Source: Pseudomonas sp. B21-028
GTDB lineage: Bacteria; Pseudomonadota; Gammaproteobacteria; Pseudomonadales; Pseudomonadaceae
Direction: 5' to 3'
DNA length: 64,000 bases
Assembly: GCF_024749045.1 (NCBI RefSeq)
Contig: NZ_CP087184.1
Location: forward strand, 3,968,001 to 4,032,000
Positions 10,353 to 19,732 of the stretch are shown here, piece by piece. Position numbers and translations under genes: made by a program. Position 1 is the stretch's first letter, and each line of letters begins with the position of its first letter. A model generated the notes under the pieces. The model saw nothing but the letters and a program-made list of their open reading frames with translations, was not told the DNA's origin and made no database searches.

Positions 10353-12599
10353 TTACCCAGCATCCTCGTCGGGCTGGAGTTGTTGCTCGGCCAAAGCACT
10401 TCGGTGGAGGAAAACAAACTGGTGAGCAGTCATTCGCGCAGAGGTCCCCTCTTGGTGATACTGCGGGTCATCCAGCTCGGCTCCATAGCGGGAGCGCAGG
10501 TTCGCGGCGATGTAGTCCGGTGAAATCAATAAAGAAATATCGTCGTAGGTGTTGCGTCGAAGATCTGATCGAACCGGTAGACCGCTCTCTAGCTCCCACC
10601 CCTCCCCAATATAGGTGTCTAGGAAGTCATCCATGCAGGCTGGGTTAGCATCAAATAGTGCCCGTAGATTCGCTTCCACCTCCTCCTGATTTCGACCTTT
10701 CTGCCAGTACCAATACAGATGCGGCGCATCGCGCCCTGCCTTAACAAAAAGTGGCTCAACAGCGTTTGCCTCCCGGACGCGGTCGGCAAACAATCTGTAG
10801 ATAATGTCATTCGCCTCGTCTGGAAGTACTCGATGTTGCTCCTGTCTATCAGACGAATGCGTAAGCCAGCGAACGCATTCAATCCCCATTTCTAAAGGCG
10901 ACGCTGCCAGGACAGCCGCTTCGGCAGCAGCTTGCCTCTCTGGTAGCGGAATACGCCTCAAAAGTTGGGAGATAAGTATTCCAGCCTGCATCATCGTGCC
11001 ACCAAGTACATATGGTCCACGCTCACGGGGAAGTAGATCCCCATTTCTTGCAACGGCGACTGCAATCTGCAATGCAGAGGCCTCGTCCAGAAAATCCGCG
11101 CGATTTCGCAACGCCTGGATCAACTGCGGCATAGTCCGCTTGGAATACGTACTCAGAAGAATACGCTGTGCGTCCGGAGCGGCTGCGACGAGAGCTTCTG
11201 TCAAGACAGTCAGTTGACTATCCGCTATATCCCCTTCGGGTACTCCGTAAACGAAATAGCGCTTAAAGTATCGACCAGAGCAGATACGTTGCTCTCTAGC
11301 CCATTTTTCCTCCCATTCCCCCCCGTACATCATGTTGCCAATTCGAGGAAATAACGGTTTCAACAGTCCTTCTCGTACCTGCTCACGCTCTTCTGGAGTG
11401 GACGCAGGCATCGCGATTTCAAGAAGCCTGTTAAGAGGCGAAGACGGCCGCTCCAGGCCTCTTGGAGCCTCACGAGGCTCCCCTTTCAGGAATAGGTCGG
11501 GATTGTCACGAATAGCCGAATAGAGTTTTGGGTACAACACCCGCAGCCCCTCAATGAGCATGAATTCGGCAATGTTCACTTCGCCGTTCACAAGAGGTAA
11601 CGCGAACATCAGCGCATTTGTGTAAAGCTTCGCAACCCTTGGGGTCTCTAGCTTCGATTCAAGTCCGTCCACAAAATAACGCGAGAACACGTCGACCTGG
11701 CGCTGGTCTAGAACAATGCCTGCTTGGCCCAGAGCATGATCGACACCTTCAAAAGTGATCTGACGCAGACTCATCCGGTCGGCGGGCGGCAGATGCAAAG
11801 GCACTTGGATGATCTTTTCAAGAAACGCACGCCCGGCTTCTTGCCCACCAGCACCGTATCGTTCACCTAATGCGGCGGCGACCACATCGTCGTCGAAAGC
11901 CAATACATAGCAGGTGTACTTAAAACTTGCCGAGAGCTTTACCAGCTTGAAGATGGCATTTGTTTCGTCTCTATCTAACCGGTCAATGTCATCGATAAGG
12001 ATGACCAGCCTTTTTCCACTCTGGCCTAGTAGAACGTCAATCTGGTCTTTGAGTTGTTCGAGACTGACCTTGGATAAGGACTCACCGATATTCTTCGCAG
12101 CTTCGCCGGGATTGATTTCTACGCCCGGTAGAGCGACTGAGAGGACAGATAAAATACCGCCGTAGGATTCAAGCAGTGCTGCCGCTTTTTCTTTGAAGGC
12201 CGGCTCCTTACCTAGGGCCTCTGCCAGGGTGGCGAAAAATCCACGCAGGAGCGCATCCTCAGAAGGGAAATGCCAAGGGTTGAATCGTATCGTGATGACT
12301 TGCTCATATTGATCAAGCGACTCTTCCATCATTTTGAGGACGGAAGTCTTGCCATCGCCCCACGGGCCGAATAGGCCAATGACGATACTGGATGGATCGC
12401 GACGCTTGGCTATCGTCTCGGCAATCCGCGCGGCGAATAACGCTCGTCCGAACCGGTCGTGGGCTTTAGACGCGATGGGCTCATCCGAGAAATATTGATT
12501 GCCCTCTTGATCATGTTCTGATTTCTGAGTCCCGGGGTCATTAGCCGATGATGTCGAATTTGGCGTTTGACGGTCAAAAAGCTTGCGAATCCATTTCAT
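10353..12599 (-). CDS. KAP family P-loop NTPase
   Basis: A 748-residue protein with the full KAP set: Walker A GPWGDGKT (78–85), FNPWH (106–110), Walker B LVILIDDIDRLD (198–209), and EKIIQVPLHLPP (261–272). KAP NTPases are common in antiphage loci, including as the ATPase RdrA of RADAR, and often assemble into rings. No convincing transmembrane segment splits the Walker motifs, so I expect a soluble form. The C-terminal ~400 residues are not recognised. The gene begins the leftward KAP–NACHT pair and is separated by 426 bp from a divergent pair of nuclease-like genes, so the four may be controlled together. No deaminase partner is present, which argues against RADAR. Confidence 0.85.
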   Translation of the reverse strand: MKWIRKLFDRQTPNSTSSANDPGTQKSEHDQEGNQYFSDEPIASKAHDRFGRALFAARIAETIAKRRDPSSIVIGLFGPWGDGKTSVLKMMEESLDQYEQVITIRFNPWHFPSEDALLRGFFATLAEALGKEPAFKEKAAALLESYGGILSVLSVALPGVEINPGEAAKNIGESLSKVSLEQLKDQIDVLLGQSGKRLVILIDDIDRLDRDETNAIFKLVKLSASFKYTCYVLAFDDDVVAAALGERYGAGGQEAGRAFLEKIIQVPLHLPPADRMSLRQITFEGVDHALGQAGIVLDQRQVDVFSRYFVDGLESKLETPRVAKLYTNALMFALPLVNGEVNIAEFMLIEGLRVLYPKLYSAIRDNPDLFLKGEPREAPRGLERPSSPLNRLLEIAMPASTPEEREQVREGLLKPLFPRIGNMMYGGEWEEKWAREQRICSGRYFKRYFVYGVPEGDIADSQLTVLTEALVAAAPDAQRILLSTYSKRTMPQLIQALRNRADFLDEASALQIAVAVARNGDLLPRERGPYVLGGTMMQAGILISQLLRRIPLPERQAAAEAAVLAASPLEMGIECVRWLTHSSDRQEQHRVLPDEANDIIYRLFADRVREANAVEPLFVKAGRDAPHLYWYWQKGRNQEEVEANLRALFDANPACMDDFLDTYIGEGWELESGLPVRSDLRRNTYDDISLLISPDYIAANLRSRYGAELDDPQYHQEGTSARMTAHQFVFLHRSALAEQQLQPDEDAG

Positions 12600-13025
12600 T
12601 GCCTTCCCCTTAACGCTCCTCGGGTTTGTGTACGTTATCGCGGACAGGTGAGGCAGTAACCGAGCGCTAGAAATAACTCAGGATGTATTCGACTGTCCAT
12701 GCTGCTATTGTCAACCACAGCCACCTGACGTGGTTTCGACCGGTGCGGGCCGAGAGTAGGAGCGATGCGTCCAACGCTTTTGGCTATCGGATAGTGGCCG
12801 ATCGCATCCGCCGATGTTGCACCAACTGACTTCAATGTACTGTCGACCTTGAGGCACCGCGCGGTTTGTTCTAGCCAAAACTTGGCGCAACAGCTGTAGC
12901 AAGCGACCGAACAATTGGCACTTATGCGTAAAACTGATCGCTTACATTGCGATCAATTATTTTTAGCACCTCCAGATGAACTCTGCATGGATCGAGGCTT
13001 CAACAACGTCAGGGAATAAGATGTT
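12600..13025. promoter_or_regulatory. divergent intergenic region between KAP and SEC-C genes
   Basis: This 426 bp gap must hold promoters for both the leftward KAP/NACHT pair and the rightward nuclease-like pair. It contains small open frames on the minus strand without recognisable content. A perfect inverted repeat lies at 12935–12955, about 70 bases before the rightward start. I cannot assign −10/−35 boxes with confidence. Confidence 0.5.
12935..12955. repeat. perfect 7-bp inverted repeat upstream of SEC-C gene
   Basis: The arms TGATCGC and GCGATCA flank a 7-base spacer. The position suits an operator for a dimeric regulator or a small leader hairpin. No regulator gene is visible next to it. 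Confidence 0.4.
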
Positions 13026-15359
13026 ATGAACAAAGAAAACTTAAAAGAGGTCAATGTTTTCCTGTTGAAGGGTATGGAAGCTACTGCCGCCCGCATGCGC
13101 GAACTGATTGTCGCCATGCCTCCGCACGATCTACTCGGATACATCTATGCCCAGCACGTAATGAAAGCGATGGCAGATCAAAGTGTCACTCAGGTGGGGC
13201 AGGAGGCGGACGCCCCAGCTGATCTGATCAACGAAAATCAGTTCCTGCTGGAGTACGTACATGCGGTTCTCGCTTCAGACGTCTCCCCTCCGGACGTAAA
13301 ATTCGACGAAGCCAAGTGCGCCTTGCTGTTTGAACTTAGCCGAAAATTACGAGAGCAGGCCATGTTATTCGCCATGGCCTCGTCCGTCGGGACCAAAGAC
13401 GGCGTCTTTGGTCCCGACACGGCCGACATTGAATTTCGTGCGAAATCCACGTGGGTCATGCTACGAGGGAACCGCTACCAAGTCTTAGAAGGTGAGTTCT
13501 ATCGCTACGTTTTGGCGCCTCACGATGATGTCCTGAAAGAAGTGTACGATGTTAGTTCCGCCGATATCGCGGAAGGTTTCCAGGCCATGGCCGACGCCAC
13601 GCGAACAGGGCATGCCAACGCAATCACTGTGATGATGAACCAATTTGAGGCAGCACACGCCTTCGCTGCGGCAAAAGGCAAGCCACTGGAAAACGTCATG
13701 GAAGCGTGGGTTGCGGCCAATATGGAACAAACGGAAGCAGCCAGGCGGGCAATCGATGACATGTTTCGGGGTGGTATAGCCAACGTAAGCCTACACACGA
13801 AGCTGCCGCAGACGCTGCTAGCGGACTTGGCGTACCAGCGCGGAGAAGAAACCGAGTTCTTCGCAGCAGGTGATTTCGCGGGGACACCCTACCGGACACT
13901 ACCCGCCCGGAAGAAACCACTAATTCAGCTTGGTTCAGACTACTACGCCGTTGATCCATGCTTCACCCGTGATGCGGGATATCGCGCGCTTCTCTATAAC
14001 CTTCTTCAGCGAAAACCTGACTACAAGAAGATCTTTGAAAGTCGGCAGAAGACGATGAGCGAAGCTGCCTTCGCCGATGTCCTGGCCACTCAGCTACCCG
14101 GCGCCGCAGTTTTTCAGGAGGTCTACTACAAAGACCCTGCTACCAAAAAGTGGTCCGAAAATGACACCCTCATCCTGATGGATGACGTGCTGTTCTTGGT
14201 TGAAGCCAAGGCTGGCGCGGCCGCGACTATCGCATCGCCAGCACTTGATTTCGGTCGCCACGCCCAGTCGGTTCAGGATTTGGTACTCAAGGCCTACAAG
14301 CAATGTGAGCGCTTTTTCAATTATCTTAATTCTGCGGATGAAGTGCCGCTTTACCACTTGGTGGACGGCAAATACGAAAAGTGCGGGTGTGTCCGCCGCT
14401 CCGACTACCGCGTGATGGTGCCGATTGGGCTCACGGTCGAGTCGTTCTCTCCCTTCTCGGCATACTGCAAGGAACTGCCGCAGATTGAGCCGTTACTTGG
14501 GAAGCATGCCTTCGTTTCGTTGTCCATTGATGACTTATTCGTGCTCAAGCGCTTTCTGCCCACCCCCGGCGAGTTCTCTCACTACATGGAGGTGCGGCAG
14601 GCCGTGGCGGGGAAACGCCAAGCTCATCTCTTCGATGAGTTCGACCACCTGGGTGCGTACCTGAAGATAAACCGTTTCGATCAGACTATTGCCGACCAGT
14701 TAAAGGGGGGTAAGTCGAAAATGCTTATCTGGGACGGCATGAGCGACATCGTCGACAAGAGCTTTGTGGGTGAAAGTTGGGAAGGCACGCCGTATCCAAC
14801 GCAGGACTTCCCGAAGGAGGTGCTGAAGCTGCTTGAAGCGCTTGACGCCAGCCGAGCACGTGGATGGCTTTCAGCGGAGAGTCATATCCGTGATTTAGGA
14901 GAGGAAAATCGAAATAATCTGGCAAAGATGCTATTCGACCTACGCCAAACCCTGAACCAGCACCCCGCTCGTTGCTTTCTAGTATCCGAGGGCGGCGAGC
15001 CGATATTCATTTGGCTACAATTACACGACCATCAAATTAATTGGACTAAGGCAAATGACAAGGCCAGAGCAGCTGCGTTGGCAGTCAAGGCCTCTAACAT
15101 CATCGGCATCGTCGCGGAGGTTAGTACCGATGGAATCTATCGCCGGGCGCATTCTTTCAAGGTCCACATACCGATAGAGCGAACGGAAGAAAACACCCAT
15201 ATTTACGAAGACGCCGAGCGAATGGCTCAATCCACGCAGCCGGTAAACCTCAGTCAACCGAAAAATGTTATCCCTGTCTTGAAAATTAAAAAAACGGGGC
15301 GAAATGATCAGTGTCCGTGCGGCAGTGGTGCAAAATTTAAAAAGTGTCACGGCCTTTAA
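13026..15359 (+). CDS. SEC-C motif protein with putative PD-(D/E)xK nuclease core
   Basis: A 777-residue protein with two recognisable parts. In the middle, VFQEVYY (E366), ENDTLILMDD (D380) and LFLVEAKAG (E393-x-K395) form the E…D…ExK order of restriction-like nucleases, with strand-like hydrophobic stretches around the D and the ExK. At the extreme C-terminus, residues 758–777 form a SEC-C zinc motif with C763, C765, C774 and H775 (RNDQCPCGSG…KKCHG). The N-terminal 350 residues are unfamiliar. The start ATG at 13026 follows an AGGGA box. The next gene begins 61 bases downstream on the same strand and is also nuclease-like, so they probably form an operon. Role in defence is inferred from content and neighbours; no substrate can be deduced. 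Confidence 0.7.
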   Translation: MNKENLKEVNVFLLKGMEATAARMRELIVAMPPHDLLGYIYAQHVMKAMADQSVTQVGQEADAPADLINENQFLLEYVHAVLASDVSPPDVKFDEAKCALLFELSRKLREQAMLFAMASSVGTKDGVFGPDTADIEFRAKSTWVMLRGNRYQVLEGEFYRYVLAPHDDVLKEVYDVSSADIAEGFQAMADATRTGHANAITVMMNQFEAAHAFAAAKGKPLENVMEAWVAANMEQTEAARRAIDDMFRGGIANVSLHTKLPQTLLADLAYQRGEETEFFAAGDFAGTPYRTLPARKKPLIQLGSDYYAVDPCFTRDAGYRALLYNLLQRKPDYKKIFESRQKTMSEAAFADVLATQLPGAAVFQEVYYKDPATKKWSENDTLILMDDVLFLVEAKAGAAATIASPALDFGRHAQSVQDLVLKAYKQCERFFNYLNSADEVPLYHLVDGKYEKCGCVRRSDYRVMVPIGLTVESFSPFSAYCKELPQIEPLLGKHAFVSLSIDDLFVLKRFLPTPGEFSHYMEVRQAVAGKRQAHLFDEFDHLGAYLKINRFDQTIADQLKGGKSKMLIWDGMSDIVDKSFVGESWEGTPYPTQDFPKEVLKLLEALDASRARGWLSAESHIRDLGEENRNNLAKMLFDLRQTLNQHPARCFLVSEGGEPIFIWLQLHDHQINWTKANDKARAAALAVKASNIIGIVAEVSTDGIYRRAHSFKVHIPIERTEENTHIYEDAERMAQSTQPVNLSQPKNVIPVLKIKKTGRNDQCPCGSGAKFKKCHGL

Positions 15360-15420
15360 AAAAATTCCACCCGCTTACACTCGCCGTATTCTCAAAGACT
15401 TTCAGACAACAGGTGTGTGC

Positions 15421-16569
15421 ATGACAAAATTGAAAACGTATGCTGCCTTAGTAGACGACATTTTCGGCCCCGGAACAGCAACCTTCAAAACAGAATCAAC
15501 CACATCCAACGATGTCGTGGGGGCGATTGCAAGCACGACGGATTTCGAGGTCTTTAGGAAAAACTTCGAAGAACGTCTTCGCAGGCTCCAGGGCGCAATT
15601 CAGTTAAATCAGAAAATTTCCTTTCCTATAATCAACGCGGTAAATGGTGTCGCCAAACTTGGTGGCTGGGAAGGCTACTATGCAGAGTTAGTAGCTCTAG
15701 ATTACTTCCTGAGTGACGCAGAAACTGGGCCTGGAGAAATCGAGCTAGACGTCACAGTTCCCGCGTTGGACGCTATCGCATCCGAATTTAAAATGCAGAA
15801 CATTAATTATGACCTCTGTATTCCTTCCTTAGGCATTGTCACCGATGTCAAGATTCTTTCTGACAAAAGCGGTGGAATTCTAGACGGAATTTTCAAAGAA
15901 TTTCGTTCCGTCAAAGGAATAACGCACCTCACGATTCAGCCTGAGTACTCCGAGGACGAAGATTACGATGTCTTTCAAGGCCACCGCAGCAGTCTATTGA
16001 AGGAACTTATTGAAGAAATCGACACCACGGCCAGACCGCCTTATTTTCGTAGCAAGGTTATCGAGGGTCTTTCCTATCGATTTGCGTGGGAAGCGGGTGT
16101 AGTCATTGCTGAAAGTAGTTACGACTCCAAAACACACGCGTCTAACCATCAGCGCTTGCTCGTTACACACGCAAAAAAGTTTTCACGAAGAGAACCTACA
16201 ATAATTATCTTTGTTGTCTTCCCATGGGCTAGTGAAAGAATAATGTTATTTAGCGAAATGAGGATTGCTCAAGAATTCATCCATAATCTTGGCTCTATAT
16301 TTTTTGATATAACCGGGCCCTCTACTGTTGAAGCCCGAAGCATCAACAAGAATATAAAAACTAGCATCAGCCTTGCTGACGTATCTCGTCATCTGTCCGG
16401 CATTTTGCTGATCGAGGACAAAAGTATATTGGCTAGCGATGATGATCTCATTGCAGATGCGAGTTACATTTTTAACGAAAATGCGGTACACACACTCAAT
16501 GGGAGTAAATTAGAGAGCTACTTGAAACGAAGGAATGCGACAAACCTGATCAATTTCCTCAAAACTTGA
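15421..16569 (+). CDS. hypothetical protein with possible restriction-like nuclease fold
   Basis: 382 residues from the ATG at 15421. The frame is open further upstream but would overlap the previous gene. I recognise no named family. A possible PD-(D/E)xK core is visible: WEGYYAELVALDYF (E89) on a helix, NYDLCIPS (D131) and IVTDVKILSDK (D142-x-K144), the E…D…(D/E)xK order with a strand before the last lysine. The C-terminal half is mixed alpha/beta with no motif. The gene follows the SEC-C gene by 61 bases and ends the rightward pair. It could also be a non-catalytic partner of that protein. Base composition is lower in G+C than the core. Confidence 0.65.
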   Translation: MTKLKTYAALVDDIFGPGTATFKTESTTSNDVVGAIASTTDFEVFRKNFEERLRRLQGAIQLNQKISFPIINAVNGVAKLGGWEGYYAELVALDYFLSDAETGPGEIELDVTVPALDAIASEFKMQNINYDLCIPSLGIVTDVKILSDKSGGILDGIFKEFRSVKGITHLTIQPEYSEDEDYDVFQGHRSSLLKELIEEIDTTARPPYFRSKVIEGLSYRFAWEAGVVIAESSYDSKTHASNHQRLLVTHAKKFSRREPTIIIFVVFPWASERIMLFSEMRIAQEFIHNLGSIFFDITGPSTVEARSINKNIKTSISLADVSRHLSGILLIEDKSILASDDDLIADASYIFNENAVHTLNGSKLESYLKRRNATNLINFLKT

Positions 16570-16652
16570 AGTTACCCATTGAGAATTGAGTCCTAAAAGC
16601 ATGCCGCGGCGCACAGTTGCGGCAATCCACACGTATAAAATATTCACCAGCC

Positions 16653-16961
16653 TCATTCTGAGGCTAGGCGCTCATAAACAAGTTCATAGATATTTTGCGC
16701 TAGAGATGCATCGAAGGCGATTCTGAAGCCAGTGACAGCCATCCCCTCGCTGCTCCAGACACCACCGTCTGATGTGTCGGTGTAGATCCACCAGATGGAT
16801 TGATCCTTCACCACAGCAAACCAATTTGAGTAGCCAGAAGGAAGATTTTCTCGCAGTAAGGGTGTTGCTTGTCTCTCCTCAACCTCTGCCCAAGTACGCC
16901 ACCTGCTGACTTTCTCGCCAGTCTGAGCTATGTGTTTTTGAATACTGCTGCGCGTGCGCAT
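16653..16961 (-). CDS. small hypothetical protein
   Basis: 102 residues from the ATG at 16961; a TTG three bases earlier is also possible. A G-rich GAGGGGGG stretch just upstream can act as a ribosome-binding site. The protein is rich in tryptophan and aromatic residues (SNWFAVVKDQSIWWIY), soluble, with no known motif. It lies 75 bases downstream of the GIY-YIG gene on the same strand and may be the third gene of that set. It could be a chance frame; the aromatic pattern and ribosome-binding site make me favour a real gene. Confidence 0.45.
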   Translation of the reverse strand: MRTRSSIQKHIAQTGEKVSRWRTWAEVEERQATPLLRENLPSGYSNWFAVVKDQSIWWIYTDTSDGGVWSSEGMAVTGFRIAFDASLAQNIYELVYERLASE

Positions 16962-17036
16962 CAACCCCCCTCACGTAGTGCAAGAATCCTGAATGGGGAT
17001 CTGCATACCAGATCGAGCGACCCACGATTGACTCCG

Positions 17037-18062
17037 CTACCGGCAGCCAGACCTTGACAGGGCGTCCATCACCTTTCCTATCGCACGCTCGCTTTCGTGA
17101 CCGTCTGATGATGGGGTCAAGAAACGGCCGGGAGGAAAAATCGCGCTGATCCATCCTTCAGGAATGCTTTGTAGCTGATTGAACAATTCGAATTCCTCTA
17201 GGAAAACCTCATAGATAATTTCATCCGTTTCCGAACCTAAGTCGTCATGCAGATACGCACGGGGCAATTCCACTTTGGAGATTGTTCCCTCTCCGCAGGT
17301 AATTTGGCTGAAGCTACTCATTATTGAACCGCCACCACCTGGGTAGTCGTAGTGTGTTGATAGGGGCTTCAGCCCCCACAGCAAACCGCCTGACGGCAGT
17401 GGCACTGTATCGGCAAGCACAAGGTATGATCCCATGCTCGTATCACAGACTCCGGCGATGTTGCCGTTCAGTTTTAAGCGCTCCAGCTCTTGGGCTATCT
17501 TCGGGTGAACTACCTTCAAGCTGGCTCTCAGTCCTTCCAGCTGTGTCCGTCGATACGCAATGAATTCCACCTCACGCTCAATGCGGCGCGCCTCCTTTTC
17601 CTTCTTGAGTTGCTCACGTGAAATCATAGTTTGCGAAGGCTCAAGCTGCCTTTCGATCAGCGCGGCTAGCTCCCATCCACTGACCGTTTCGTGTGGATGT
17701 AGGTCCTGGTTATCTTTGAGGTATTGCAGCAAGCGCGGCCAGCAACTGGTGCTGAACCATTCGCTTGCGCCGTCTGCGCTCCCTCCACTGGCGACCACTG
17801 CAAGAGGATCAACGCTAGCAAGACGAAATGTGCGGTGTAGGATTTTTTCTAAGATGTATGCATCGGTTTCAGATGCCAGGCGAAGGCCAAGCGATTGTGG
17901 AAAATCAATGGATTCCCACCGGAAACTCCGGGCTCTGGCGAGGATATTGTTCGCTTTGCCAATCTTGAATCGAGGGTGTTTTAGGTCTCGCAGAATGTAA
18001 ACGTGGGAAGCCAAGTGCCGATCCTCGTGACTAGACCAAAGGGCCTTATTCGTAGATTCCAT
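17037..18062 (-). CDS. GIY-YIG/T5orf172-type putative nuclease
   Basis: A 341-residue protein with an N-terminal domain of the T5orf172/Mug113 branch of the GIY-YIG superfamily. HVYILRD (20–26) is followed by FKIGKANNILARARSF, then ETDAYILEKILHRTF with a conserved E and H, then a SEWF block typical of this branch. A charged helical segment rich in KEKEARRIEREVE follows at about residues 155–170, then about 170 unfamiliar residues. GIY-YIG proteins of this kind occur in phages and defence loci and can cut DNA. The start overlaps the end of the upstream Sel1 lipoprotein gene by 17 bases, which ties the two together. Confidence 0.7.
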   Translation of the reverse strand: MESTNKALWSSHEDRHLASHVYILRDLKHPRFKIGKANNILARARSFRWESIDFPQSLGLRLASETDAYILEKILHRTFRLASVDPLAVVASGGSADGASEWFSTSCWPRLLQYLKDNQDLHPHETVSGWELAALIERQLEPSQTMISREQLKKEKEARRIEREVEFIAYRRTQLEGLRASLKVVHPKIAQELERLKLNGNIAGVCDTSMGSYLVLADTVPLPSGGLLWGLKPLSTHYDYPGGGGSIMSSFSQITCGEGTISKVELPRAYLHDDLGSETDEIIYEVFLEEFELFNQLQSIPEGWISAIFPPGRFLTPSSDGHESERAIGKVMDALSRSGCR

Positions 18063-18759
18063 TAAGATCTAGGAAGGTTTGGACTCTCGGTTTGCTGTTG
18101 AACCGCGCGTACCAATTGCTTGCCTCGGTTTTAGCTTTCGTTACGAGCGCGCTCCCACCTTGTTTAGATGCGAGTAACGAATATGGACCACTCTGTGGGG
18201 TGGTGAAAAACGAAGACACGACACCACTCCACACGGCGGATTTGTATGCATCTGCCATTGGGTATATCACGAACATCCCCCATAAATAGCTGGCTGATGC
18301 CCTGCTGCCGTGAAGAAAAGCACTCTGGTAGTACTGCTCCGCAAGCAACCCATCTGCCTTGTTTTCAGATTTTTGAGAAAAACCGGCGAAGGCGCTCCCT
18401 AGCTTTTCCATCGCTGACACTGAGCCTGCACCAGCAGCGGCCTGAAGAATATTTATCCCTTCTTGCTGGTTCTGAGGCACGCCAGCCCCTTCTAGGTAAT
18501 CAACACCTAAAAAGTACATTGCATCAATGTCACCTACGTCGCTCGCCTGCTTGAAATACTTCGCAGATTTTAAGGGATCGTCTTTTCTAAAAATTCCTCC
18601 AAGGCGCACCTGGGCTCGATACTCTCCCTGTTCTGCAAGGTGGATGTAAGTCTCCGTACGAGCGGCTCCCAACGGCATAGCCTCGGCCTGTTCAAATGTT
18701 GCAGGCATACTGCATCCGAGAGTCAGAACTGCCAAGATCAGCGCTACAGTCCATCGCAT
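18046..18759 (-). CDS. Sel1-repeat lipoprotein
   Basis: 237 residues with a lipoprotein signal: MRWTVALILAVLTLGC, with the lipobox LTLGC placing the lipidated cysteine at residue 16. The mature part has Sel1-like helical repeats, for example YRAQVRLGGIFRKDDPLKSAKYF, IDAMYFLGVDYLEGAGV and VSAMEKLGSAF. Such repeats serve as protein-binding scaffolds in the envelope. The gene is first in a leftward set and overlaps a GIY-YIG-type gene. A membrane-anchored scaffold paired with an intracellular nuclease is unusual, and the meaning of the pairing is unknown. Confidence 0.75.
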   Translation of the reverse strand: MRWTVALILAVLTLGCSMPATFEQAEAMPLGAARTETYIHLAEQGEYRAQVRLGGIFRKDDPLKSAKYFKQASDVGDIDAMYFLGVDYLEGAGVPQNQQEGINILQAAAGAGSVSAMEKLGSAFAGFSQKSENKADGLLAEQYYQSAFLHGSRASASYLWGMFVIYPMADAYKSAVWSGVVSSFFTTPQSGPYSLLASKQGGSALVTKAKTEASNWYARFNSKPRVQTFLDLNGIYE

Positions 18760-19732
18760 TTAATATCCCTATTGGCTGCTTTATAGGTGAGTCCAGAGCA
18801 GTCATCTGCACTCCCCTCTGATAGGTCGGACTACCTTTGAACTGCGTTGGCTGCTTCCAAAAAACTTATCCTAGCAGTCATTTCTCTGTCGGCCTCTCAG
18901 ACACCACCAGCACCCGGGTCTATTTCCAGTATCCTCCCCGCCCCCAGTCCGGACCTACGAACCGACAGCGCTGCGCGTCAGAGAAAGCTTCATTCTTGGC
19001 AGGGCAACTCATGCGGTAGTTACCGCGCCAAGCAAACCAGAGCAGGCAGTTGCAGCGAAATTCGACCTGCTCCTCACGGAAGCATGTTGAACCGTTTAGT
19101 GAACTGCCCTAGGAGGACGTTGTTGCGTAACGATGTTGGACTCAAACAATCAACCTGCCCCATTCTCGGCTAATGGCCACGTCTCGGAGCGATCATTCTG
19201 ACGCAAAATACGGCCTATCGATTACTCAGACACGCCAATGCCCTCTGACCAAATAGGGTGGTCACTCAACATGCGAACCAGCTTTTTTTGAAGGTGTCAT
19301 CGAAGGGAGAAGGTTACTGAGCGCGGTTCGAAACAGATGGCCGTACGTAGAGCACTCGCCCGACAAATGCCGTCGGGGGTGGCGACGCAGGATTGCTAGA
19401 CTTTTTCGAGAAGGGAAGAGGATTGGAGCATCAAGCACATCGCGAGGGCTTCACAGGAGTGATGGGCAATCTGCGGCCACTGCTCCGGTTAATCGGCCAT
19501 TTTTACTTAATTTTGTCGATTTTTTTTGCTTGTAAAATAATACCCATATAAATCAGCAATTTAGCCACTGATCAGGTTTTTACAAAGGGGTTGACACGGG
19601 AGTCCAGTACAACAGATCTGTTGGCCATCAGTGTTCAGCTCTCAACGGGCATGCTTGCAAAAGCCGGGATGGTAACACGCTCAAGGAAATGGCTCGCCAC
19701 AAAGGCATACATACCTATTAAACAGGGCTGCA
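18760..19732. other. gene-poor junction between island and rnhA, 973 bp
   Basis: No convincing gene is present. Several frames of 60–108 codons occur on the plus strand without motifs or good ribosome-binding sites. The stretch around 19501–19560 is very A+T rich. I see no tRNA, integrase remnant or clear direct repeat to mark an attachment site. It separates the accessory island from the conserved rnhA block, and the dnaQ gene that usually follows rnhA in Pseudomonas is not here. Confidence 0.55.

Noticed and set aside
9674..10648. 324-codon plus-strand frame across the NACHT gene start and KAP gene end
   Set aside because: It overlaps both well-supported genes and shows no motif.
10353..12599. 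RADAR system (KAP-like RdrA)
   Set aside because: RADAR needs an adenosine deaminase partner (RdrB). Neither neighbour has a deaminase motif.
16602..16625. Terminator formed by TGCCGC…GCGGCA between the convergent 382-residue and 102-residue protein genes
   Set aside because: The stem is short, the loop long, and there is no T-run on either side.
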